Made by a program: the position numbers and the translations under genes. Shown here piece after piece: positions 1-5,501 of a DNA stretch of 7,090 bases; position 1 is the first letter of the stretch; the number at the start of each line of letters is the position of its first letter. Location of the stretch: assembly GCA_902802975.1 (NCBI GenBank), contig CADCOF010000158.1, forward strand, positions 1-7,090. The letters are read 5' to 3'. Origin of the DNA: an uncultured Ruminococcus sp. Lineage in GTDB: Bacteria; Bacillota; Clostridia; Oscillospirales; Acutalibacteraceae. A model generated the notes under the pieces. It made no database searches. It had not been told where the DNA came from and saw only the letters and a list, made by a program, of their open reading frames with translations.

Positions 1-21
1 ATCTTTGGAATGATAAATAAT

Positions 22-84
22 AAAGTTTTTTGCGCAGCTTTTTTTCAAAAAAGCTGCCGAGGGTGTGGGGCGAGCAGCCCCACA
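22..84. repeat. Intergenic block with two adjacent perfect hairpins
   Basis: Seen: a first inverted repeat pairs GCAGCTTTTT-type sequence at 34-44 with its complement at 47-57. A second pairs TGTGGGGC (64-71) with GCCCCACA (77-84) around a 5-nt loop. The stretch contains no credible reading frame. A run of T precedes the first hairpin on the plus strand, which is a run of A followed by few T on the other strand, so neither stem is a textbook terminator for alaS-direction transcription. From memory, similar two-hairpin blocks (an A/T-rich stem followed by a GTGGGG stem) recur between genes in Ruminococcaceae genomes. That is recollection, not a search result. It may act as a bidirectional terminator or mRNA 3' end for the gene to the left of the window. 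Confidence 0.5.
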
Positions 85-153
85 AAATAGCTAAAGGCTG
101 AGTTCACAATTTGTTTACTCATTCAAAAACCGTGTTTTTGTTGATACTTACTA

Positions 154-182
154 TTGACAAATCAATTTTTAATGTGTATAAT
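154..182 (+). promoter_or_regulatory. Sigma-A-type promoter of the alaS transcript
   Basis: A perfect -35 hexamer TTGACA lies at 154-159 and a perfect -10 TATAAT at 177-182, separated by 17 bp, which is the optimal spacing. The surrounding sequence is A/T rich. Transcription would start around 188-190, just ahead of the T-box leader, so the promoter position fits the regulatory RNA downstream. Confidence 0.85.
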
Positions 183-200
183 ATAACAAATGATTTAGAT

Positions 201-440
201 TATGGGCGTTGAAGAGAATGTCCGTTGATAATCGTTCGTTCAGAGATGGAGCGGTTGGTGCGAGCTTCACGAACAGTCAGCGGCGGCTGCCTCGGAGTCC
301 CCTTACGAAAGTTTGGCGTGTGCTGCGCGTTAAGCGGCGTTTGAGTGATGTGTGTCATTTGGCATATGTAATCAGGGTGGTACCACGGTAGAGATTTATC
401 GTCCCGGAGAAGCGTTGGGCTTTTTCGGGACTTTTTTGCA
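201..440 (+). promoter_or_regulatory. T-box riboswitch leader (tRNA-Ala responsive)
   Basis: The near-invariant T-box sequence AGGGTGGTACCACGG is at 374-388. Its UGGU bulge (378-381) matches a tRNA 3' end of ACCA, as in bacterial tRNA-Ala. Stem I can be built by hand. CCGTTGA (222-228) pairs with TCAGCGG (277-283), GTTCG (234-238) with CGAAC (270-274), and TGGAGC (247-252) with GCTTCA (264-269), closing the GGTTGGTGCGA loop. The conserved CAGAGA bulge lies at 241-246. Below the 222/283 helix, the 3' side of the specifier loop holds GCT at 286-288, an alanine codon, flanked by a possible short closing helix of 204-207 with 289-292. The GCC at 289-291 is the alternative specifier. GGG 375-377 can pair with CCC 403-405 to form the antiterminator, and those same bases form the terminator stem, so the two states exclude each other. 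Uncharged tRNA-Ala would favour read-through into alaS. T-box identity is near certain; the specifier register is inferred. Confidence 0.93.
401..437 (+). terminator. T-box intrinsic terminator
   Basis: The strand from 401 to 413 pairs with 419-431 in a 13-bp stem with two G-U wobbles, starting from GTCCCG/CGGGAC, closed by a 5-nt loop and followed by six T residues (432-437). It overlaps the 3' strand of the antiterminator, as expected for a transcription-attenuating T-box. Confidence 0.9.
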
Positions 441-493
441 TTTGTCGAATAATTGTGCATTGCGTCGTTCGTTTTATTATTTGATTTGAAGAA

Positions 494-499
494 AAGGAG
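494..499 (+). promoter_or_regulatory. Ribosome binding site deciding the alaS start
   Basis: AAGGAG lies only 2 nt before the ATG at 502 but 11 nt before the ATG at 511. The first spacing is too short for normal initiation, so the second ATG is preferred. Confidence 0.65.
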
Positions 500-510
500 A
501 AATGTTTAGT

Positions 511-3144
511 ATGGAATGGACAGGACTTAACGAACTCAGAGAAAAGTACTTGTCATTTTTTGAATCGAAGGGTCATTTAAGACTGCAGAGTTTTTCGCTT
601 GTGCCGCCAAAGGACGACAACAGCTTGCTGCTGATAAATTCCGGTATGGCACCGATGAAAAAGTTTTTTACAGGCGAGGTAACTCCTCCGCGAAAGCGCG
701 TTACAACGTGTCAGAAATGTATACGCACACCCGATATTGAGAGAGTCGGAATAACTGCTCGCCACGGTACATATTTTGAAATGCTCGGAAATTTCTCTTT
801 CGGCGATTATTTCAAGGAAGAAGCCACAACGTGGGCGTGGGAGTTTTTCACGGAAGTTCTCAAAATGCCGAAGGATAAGCTCTATATTTCCGTATATGAA
901 AATGACGATGAAGCTATGGAGATATGGACAAAGCGCAGAGGCGTTGACCCGACTCATATGGTAAAGCTCGGAAAAGAAGATAACTTCTGGGAGCACGGTT
1001 CCGGTCCATGCGGTCCGTGTTCGGAGATTTATTTTGACAGAGGCGCAGAAAAGGGCTGCGGCAAACCCACTTGCAGCGTTGGCTGCGACTGTGACCGATA
1101 TGTCGAGGTGTGGAACCTCGTGTTTACACAGTTCGATTCAGACGGAAAAGGTACATATACTCCGCTCGATCACCCGAATATTGATACCGGTATGGGTCTT
1201 GAGAGACTTGCATGTGTAATGCAGGGTGTTGATAATCTGTTCCTCGTTGATACAGTGCAGAACATAATGAAGCATATCAGCGATATTACAGGCGTAAAGT
1301 ATGGAGAGGACGACAAGAAAGATATTTCGCTGCGCGTGATCACAGATCATATTCGTTCAACTACGTTCATGATCAGCGACGGAGTTATGCCTTCTAACGA
1401 GGGCAAGGGTTACGTTTTGCGCAGACTCCTTCGCAGAGCAGCACGTCACGGAAGACTGCTCGGCGTGACAGAGCCTTTTCTCTACAAAGTGTGCAAGACG
1501 GTTATTGCCGAAAATGAGGGCGCGTATCCCGAACTCAGAGAAAAAGAGGAGTTCATCACAAAGCTTATCAAGGTTGAAGAAGAGAATTTCAACAAGACTG
1601 TTGAACAGGGTATGTCTCTTCTCAAAAATATCATGGATAATGCGTCCGATAAGGTTATTTCCGGTGAAGACGCGTTTAAGCTCAGCGATACTTTCGGTTT
1701 CCCGATTGACCTCACAAAGGAAATTGCCGCAGATAACGGCTTTGGTATAGATGAAGATAAATTTGCGCAGCTTTTAAGCGAACAGAAAAAGAGAGCGAGA
1801 AACGCCCGCAAGAACGCAGGCGCAGACGCGTGGATATCAGACAGCACCGACCTTTCGGACATTGAGAAGACTGTTTTCACGGGATACAACGAGCTTGCCG
1901 AGAATACAGAGATTACTGCGATTGTTAAGGACGGAGAACGCTGCGACGCTGTTTATGAGGGCGAAGAAGCAGTTCTGATCTTGAAAGAGACTACTTTTTA
2001 TGCCGAAAGCGGCGGTCAGATAGGCGATACAGGCGTTATTGAGTCGGATGAATTTACAGCCGAGATCGTAGGTACAACAAAAGACAACAACGGAATGATA
2101 TTCCACGAGGCTAAGATCACCAAAGGCATGGCAAGCGTGGGGGCAAAAGTTTCGGCGCGCGTAGATGTTTCAAAAAGAGAAGCTATCATGAGAAATCATA
2201 CGGCGGCTCACCTTTTGCAGGCAGCACTCAGAGAAGTTCTCGGTACTCACGTTCAGCAGGCCGGTCAGCTTGTCACGGAAGATAAGCTGCGTTTTGACTT
2301 TACTCATTTTTCTGCAATGACTCCGCAGGAACTGAAAAAGACAGAAAATCTGGTGAACGAAAAGATACTCGAAGCAATTTCCGTTTCGTCAAATGAAATG
2401 CCGATAGAAGAAGCGCGCAAACTTGGCGCAATGGCTCTTTTCAGCGAAAAGTACGGCGATATCGTTCGAGTAGTAAGAGTCAGCGATTTTTCAATCGAGT
2501 TCTGCGGCGGTACGCATGTTGACAATACATCGAAGCTGGGATTGTTCCACATTCGCAGTGAGGCGTCTGCTGCAGCAGGCGTAAGACGTATCGAGGCTGT
2601 TACAGGCACGGGCGTTCTGGAATATCTCGACAGCATTTCCGCGATTATACATCAGTCGGCGGAGACATTGAAACTTCCGAATCCGTGGGAGCTTGTGAAG
2701 GGCAGCGAAAAGATCGCAGAATCACTTCACGAGAAAGATAAGCGAATTGAGGAGCTTAATAATAAGCTTGCCATGAGTATGGTCGGCACCGTGCTTGACT
2801 CAATGAAGTGCGACAAGGGCATTGAGGTCTTCACAGGCATTTTTGAGGACGTTGACGCAAATATGCTCCGAAATATATGTGATAAAATAATCAGCCGCGG
2901 CGGCGCAAAGACAGTAGTTCTTGCAGGCAAGCAAAACGGCAAGGCTACCTTTGCGGCAGCATGCACAAAGGACGCAGTCAAAGCGGGCGTAAAAGCCGGT
3001 GCTGTTGCGAAGGCAGTAGCGCAGGTGACAGGCGGCAACGGCGGTGGAAAGCCGGAAATGGCTATGGCAGGCGCAAAGGATATCACGCTCGTCGCAGCTG
3101 CAATTGAGAAAGCGTTCGAGACAGTGATGGAAATGGTAAAGTAA
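511..3144 (+). CDS. alaS: Alanyl-tRNA synthetase
   Basis: The enzyme charges tRNA-Ala with alanine in the cytoplasm using ATP, and its editing site removes serine and glycine from misacylated tRNA. From the ATG at 511 it is 877 residues, the usual bacterial length (about 875). Positions from that start: class II catalytic core at about 1-240, with the RHGTYFEMLGNFSFGDYF stretch around 84-101 (motif 2 region) and GMGLERL at 227-233 (motif 3). A Cys-rich insertion (CGKPTCSVGCDCDR) lies at about 183-196. The tRNA-recognition part includes SNEGKGYVLRRLLRRAARHGR near 295-315. The editing-domain zinc ligands are His563 and His567 (HTAAH) and Cys665 and His669 (CGGTH). The C-terminal DHHA1-like domain carries GGNGGGKPEMA. 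All key motifs are intact. The N-terminus MEWTGLNELREKYL matches clostridial relatives as I remember them, which with the ribosome-site spacing favours 511 over the ATG at 502 (880 residues). Regulation is by the T-box upstream. It converges with sigF. Confidence 0.97.
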   Translation: MEWTGLNELREKYLSFFESKGHLRLQSFSLVPPKDDNSLLLINSGMAPMKKFFTGEVTPPRKRVTTCQKCIRTPDIERVGITARHGTYFEMLGNFSFGDYFKEEATTWAWEFFTEVLKMPKDKLYISVYENDDEAMEIWTKRRGVDPTHMVKLGKEDNFWEHGSGPCGPCSEIYFDRGAEKGCGKPTCSVGCDCDRYVEVWNLVFTQFDSDGKGTYTPLDHPNIDTGMGLERLACVMQGVDNLFLVDTVQNIMKHISDITGVKYGEDDKKDISLRVITDHIRSTTFMISDGVMPSNEGKGYVLRRLLRRAARHGRLLGVTEPFLYKVCKTVIAENEGAYPELREKEEFITKLIKVEEENFNKTVEQGMSLLKNIMDNASDKVISGEDAFKLSDTFGFPIDLTKEIAADNGFGIDEDKFAQLLSEQKKRARNARKNAGADAWISDSTDLSDIEKTVFTGYNELAENTEITAIVKDGERCDAVYEGEEAVLILKETTFYAESGGQIGDTGVIESDEFTAEIVGTTKDNNGMIFHEAKITKGMASVGAKVSARVDVSKREAIMRNHTAAHLLQAALREVLGTHVQQAGQLVTEDKLRFDFTHFSAMTPQELKKTENLVNEKILEAISVSSNEMPIEEARKLGAMALFSEKYGDIVRVVRVSDFSIEFCGGTHVDNTSKLGLFHIRSEASAAAGVRRIEAVTGTGVLEYLDSISAIIHQSAETLKLPNPWELVKGSEKIAESLHEKDKRIEELNNKLAMSMVGTVLDSMKCDKGIEVFTGIFEDVDANMLRNICDKIISRGGAKTVVLAGKQNGKATFAAACTKDAVKAGVKAGAVAKAVAQVTGGNGGGKPEMAMAGAKDITLVAAAIEKAFETVMEMVK

Positions 3145-3194
3145 TCAACATAAATAAAGCGCGATAAAGCCTAGAGATGATATTTACTGAGTTT

Positions 3195-3851
3195 TCAACT
3201 GAGTCTTTCCCTTAAATATGCGAGTATTTTCTTTTCCCTTCTGCAAATGCGAACCTGTGTTGTTCCCAATAATTTCGCAGTTTGAGTCTGCGTTAATGAT
3301 CTGAAATACCTAAGATCAATCAGTTTGCGGTCGTCTTTTGACAATCGTTCAAGTTCCTGACGAAGACTTAGCTTTTCGCTGAGCTGCTCTTCCTGAGAGT
3401 CAACGGGTATTTCAACAATTCCTTCCTCATCGTTTCCTTGTGTGAGCGACAGTGGAATTCTGCATGCACATAGTGCCTGAGCGGCAGTGTCCTCGCCTAT
3501 GTCTGTCATTGATGCAAGTTCCTTTATTGTCGGTTCTGTTCCACAGCGGGCTATGTAGTCGTTTCGGGCTGCGGTGACTTTTATTGCCGCTTCCCGAAGT
3601 GACCTCGATACTTTTAATGCGCCGCCGTTTCGAAACAGACTCTTTATTTCGCCCAATATAAGCGGAACAGCATACGTTGAAAAGCAGTTTCCGCGTTTTT
3701 CGTCAAAGCGGTCAGACGCCTTGACAAGTCCCAGGCACCCTGCGGAGTAAAGTTCTTCGTAATCGATACCTCTCCCGACAAACCGCAGTGCGGCAGCTCT
3801 GACAAGCCCTAAATTTTCGCCGGGATCGCAGCTTCTTTCACGCTTTGTCAT
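3195..3851 (-). CDS. sigF: RNA polymerase sporulation sigma factor F (SpoIIAC)
   Basis: Sigma-70 family protein of 218 residues, expected to direct RNA polymerase to early forespore genes after septation. Seen: region 2.2 at about 31-50 (YEELYSAGCLGLVKASDRFD), region 2.3-2.4 at 53-77 (FSTYAVPLILGEIKSLFR), the VSRSLRE segment at 81-87 starting region 3, and region 4 at about 163-218 with a helix-turn-helix around 187-208. Identity as F rather than the related sigma G rests on its place as third gene after spoIIAA and spoIIAB. Start: ATG at 3851, with ribosome site GAGGTGAT (3857-3864) 5 nt ahead. An in-frame TGA at 3858-3860 rules out any longer form. The protein is therefore about 35 residues shorter at the N-terminus than B. 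subtilis sigma F (255 residues) and lacks most of region 1.2 and part of 2.1. The start overlaps the end of spoIIAB by 14 nt, which suggests translational coupling. No clear terminator follows. Confidence 0.93.
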   Translation of the reverse strand: MTKRERSCDPGENLGLVRAAALRFVGRGIDYEELYSAGCLGLVKASDRFDEKRGNCFSTYAVPLILGEIKSLFRNGGALKVSRSLREAAIKVTAARNDYIARCGTEPTIKELASMTDIGEDTAAQALCACRIPLSLTQGNDEEGIVEIPVDSQEEQLSEKLSLRQELERLSKDDRKLIDLRYFRSLTQTQTAKLLGTTQVRICRREKKILAYLRERLS

Positions 3852-4326
3852 TGGGTATCACCTCGTCTTTTTGCGGGGCTGTGCAGCTGTCTGTACGCGA
3901 TCTTCTGATGATGAATTTTTCCATCGTCACTACAGTACCGCTGCCGGGGCGCGATTTGACTTTCAGGCTGTCCATAAAGCTTTGCATTACCGCAAATCCA
4001 AGGCCGGCGCGCTCGCCGCCTACAGTCGTAAAAAGCGGTTCCAACGCCTGTTTTACGTCTTCGATACCTTTGCCTTTGTCCTTGACCTTTATGACGACTT
4101 TTCCGCCGGGGCATATTTTGGCGCAAACTGTAATTATCCCATCACCATATTCATATCCGTGAATAATTGCGTTTGTGACAGCTTCCGAAACGGCTGTCTT
4201 TATGTCGGCAAGCTCATTAATCGTTGGGTCAAGCGGCAGAACAAATGCGCTGACTGCTGCTCGTGCAAAATTTTCGTTCATGCTTTTGCTTGAAAAGCTG
4301 AGAGTCATTTCATTTAAAAAATCCAT
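3838..4326 (-). CDS. spoIIAB: Anti-sigma F factor and serine kinase SpoIIAB
   Basis: GHKL-fold kinase that holds sigma F inactive before septation and phosphorylates SpoIIAA. The protein is 162 residues from the ATG at 4326. Seen: N-box EAVTNAIIHGY at about 48-58 (catalytic Glu48, Mg-binding Asn52), G1 box KDKGKGI near 82-88, and G2 box GERAGLGF at 104-111, which together form the ATP pocket. NENFAR at 17-22 places Arg22 at the position of B. subtilis Arg20, known to contact sigma F and SpoIIAA. A polar C-terminal tail of roughly 20 residues (from about RRSRTDS) exceeds the 146-residue B. subtilis protein, and its coding sequence contains the sigF ribosome site. Start choice: a GTG at 4335 would add three residues but lies inside the GGGTGA ribosome site, so ATG 4326 is preferred; ATG 4308 is a weaker alternative. 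It lies 18 nt after spoIIAA and overlaps sigF by 14 nt. Confidence 0.95.
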   Translation of the reverse strand: MDFLNEMTLSFSSKSMNENFARAAVSAFVLPLDPTINELADIKTAVSEAVTNAIIHGYEYGDGIITVCAKICPGGKVVIKVKDKGKGIEDVKQALEPLFTTVGGERAGLGFAVMQSFMDSLKVKSRPGSGTVVTMEKFIIRRSRTDSCTAPQKDEVIPNDKA

Positions 4327-4331
4327 ATTAT

Positions 4332-4337
4332 TCACCC
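4332..4337 (-). promoter_or_regulatory. Ribosome binding site deciding the spoIIAB start
   Basis: GGGTGA on the minus strand ends 5 nt before the ATG at 4326. The GTG at 4335-4333 falls within this site and so is unlikely to be the start. Confidence 0.6.
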
Positions 4338-4344
4338 GTGTATA

Positions 4345-4647
4345 TCAGACTTTCATTAGTGTGGTTATCCCGGACAATTTTACGATTCTTTCCAGCGGCT
4401 GAGGTATATTGACTATATCGACGCTGCCGCCGCACAGCGACATCAGCCTGTATCGCCCCATGATGAGCCCGATACCCGAACTGTCCATGAATTGTACTCT
4501 TCGAAAGTCAAGTATCAGTTTTTCCGGGCGGCATATCTCGATATCGCCGTCAATGATACGCCTCATTTTGCGCGCGCTGTGATGATCGATATCCCCGGAT
4601 AGGAGCGCGGTTAGCGTGCCGCTGTCGTACACTGTTTTCACATTCAT
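4345..4647 (-). CDS. spoIIAA: Anti-sigma F factor antagonist SpoIIAA
   Basis: STAS-domain anti-anti-sigma protein of 100 residues. Unphosphorylated, it binds SpoIIAB and frees sigma F; SpoIIAB inactivates it by phosphorylation, and SpoIIE reverses this in B. subtilis. Seen: SGDIDHHSA at about 17-25 corresponds to the TGELDHHTA stretch of the B. subtilis protein, and FMDSSGIGLIMGRY at 53-66 contains the phosphorylation site, Ser56/Ser57, equivalent to B. subtilis Ser57/Ser58. The C-terminal helix region has the PLERIVKLSGI stretch. Start: ATG 4647 gives the family-typical MNVK N-terminus and has GGAGG 8 nt ahead. The longer frame from 4695 would add 16 residues that include this ribosome site and do not resemble the family. 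It is the first gene of the operon; spoIIAB begins 18 nt after its stop. Confidence 0.95.
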   Translation of the reverse strand: MNVKTVYDSGTLTALLSGDIDHHSARKMRRIIDGDIEICRPEKLILDFRRVQFMDSSGIGLIMGRYRLMSLCGGSVDIVNIPQPLERIVKLSGITTLMKV

Positions 4648-4655
4648 AAGTGCTG

Positions 4656-4660
4656 CCTCC
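4656..4660 (-). promoter_or_regulatory. Ribosome binding site deciding the spoIIAA start
   Basis: A perfect GGAGG on the minus strand lies 8 nt before the ATG at 4647. It supports the short form over the upstream ATG at 4695. Confidence 0.8.
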
Positions 4661-4693
4661 GATATAGCTTTGCAAAACTTTTGTAAAATGATC

Positions 4694-4711
4694 AATTCTA
4701 TTATATCGCCA
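4694..4711 (-). promoter_or_regulatory. Possible spoIIA operon promoter region
   Basis: Reading the minus strand towards spoIIAA, a TGGCGAT (4711-4705, one mismatch to the Spo0A box TGNCGAA) is followed by TATAAT (4705-4700) and AGAATT (4699-4694). GAAT is the conserved core of the sigma H -10 element, and B. subtilis spoIIA is driven by sigma H with Spo0A~P. A start near 4687 would leave about 27 nt to the ribosome site. I see no convincing AGGA-type -35 at the right distance, and a TTGACC upstream sits only 9 bp from the TATAAT. This is a candidate only. Confidence 0.3.
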
Positions 4712-4799
4712 TGCGGTCAAATTTTTTAATGCAATCTGTAAATCAGCTTTTGTAATGTAATGTATATTATAGAATATTAATGAATAAACGGAGATTATT

Positions 4800-5486
4800 A
4801 TGCTGTTGCCGGATTATTCCTCGCTGCCGAATGAGATGCGTTCGGTCGAAGCTAAAAAGTATTATGATATTTTGAGTCGGAAAAAAATCAGCCTGTTTTT
4901 TAAAAGGGTGTTAGATATAATTGCAGCTCTCTTTTTGACGGTGCTGCTCTCATTGCCGATGCTGCTTATCGCACTGTATGTGAAGTCGGATTCCCCGGGA
5001 CCTGTTTTTTTTCGACAAAATCGCGTGACTAAGGGCGGTAAAATATTCCGGATATTTAAGTTTCGGACAATGTATGTAAACGACAACGCAAAACACGCCC
5101 AGGTAACCGGAAGTTCCGACAGCCGTATTACAAAAGCGGGACATTTTTTGCGTCGGCTGCGTCTTGACGAATTGCCGCAGGTGTTCAATGTGCTCACAGG
5201 AGATATGAGTTTTGTGGGAACGCGCCCGGAGGTGGAGCGGTATGTGGCTGCCTATACTCCCGAGATGTATGCAACGCTTTATATGCCTGCCGGGATAACG
5301 TCCATGACAAGCATAAAATACAAAGACGAGGAAACGCTGCTTGAAAAGTCGAGCGATGTGGAAAAAACTTATATTGAAGAAATACTTCCCGAAAAAATGA
5401 AGTATAATCTTGAATATATCGAAAAATTTAGTGTACTGTATGACATATATATTATGATCCTGACAGTTGTGAAGGTATTCTTTTGA
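4800..5486 (+). CDS. Polyprenyl-phosphate sugar-1-phosphate transferase (initiating glycosyltransferase)
   Basis: Monotopic phosphoglycosyltransferase of the bacterial sugar transferase family (PF02397), 228 residues. Such enzymes move a hexose-1-phosphate from a UDP-sugar to undecaprenyl phosphate at the inner face of the membrane, the first step in capsule, exopolysaccharide or other surface glycan synthesis. Seen: a basic FFKRVLD entry at 33-39, a single membrane segment at about 38-61 with Pro53 that fits the re-entrant helix of the family, SPGPVFFRQNRV at 65-76, FKFRTM at 86-91, the catalytic Asp123-Glu124 pair in RRLRLDELPQ, GDMSFVGTRPEVERYV at 134-149, and PAGITS at 163-168. The size fits the short PglC-like form without the N-terminal helices of WbaP/WcaJ. 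The sugar cannot be predicted. Start: ATG 4800 with CGGAG 6 nt ahead. It is divergent from spoIIA and followed after 15 nt by the Wzy-like gene, so probably co-transcribed. Confidence 0.92.
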   Translation: MLLPDYSSLPNEMRSVEAKKYYDILSRKKISLFFKRVLDIIAALFLTVLLSLPMLLIALYVKSDSPGPVFFRQNRVTKGGKIFRIFKFRTMYVNDNAKHAQVTGSSDSRITKAGHFLRRLRLDELPQVFNVLTGDMSFVGTRPEVERYVAAYTPEMYATLYMPAGITSMTSIKYKDEETLLEKSSDVEKTYIEEILPEKMKYNLEYIEKFSVLYDIYIMILTVVKVFF

Positions 5487-5501
5487 TTAACGGAAGGTGA
5501 T

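Noticed and set aside
441..449. Perfect Spo0A-box-like TTTGTCGAA between the T-box terminator and alaS, and another (TTCGACA) inside the sugar transferase gene near 5011
   Set aside because: A 7-base word on two strands is expected about once by chance in 7 kb, and neither site sits at a promoter that needs Spo0A.
200..460. Small reading frames on both strands over the alaS leader
   Set aside because: The region is explained by the T-box RNA structure and the frames have no supporting ribosome site or family resemblance.
3848..4293. Several overlapping frames on both strands within spoIIAB
   Set aside because: They are shadows of spoIIAB, whose kinase motifs are all intact in the accepted frame.
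4345..4695. Longer SpoIIAA starting at 4695
   Set aside because: The added 16 residues span the GGAGG ribosome site and do not match the family N-terminus, which begins at MNVK.
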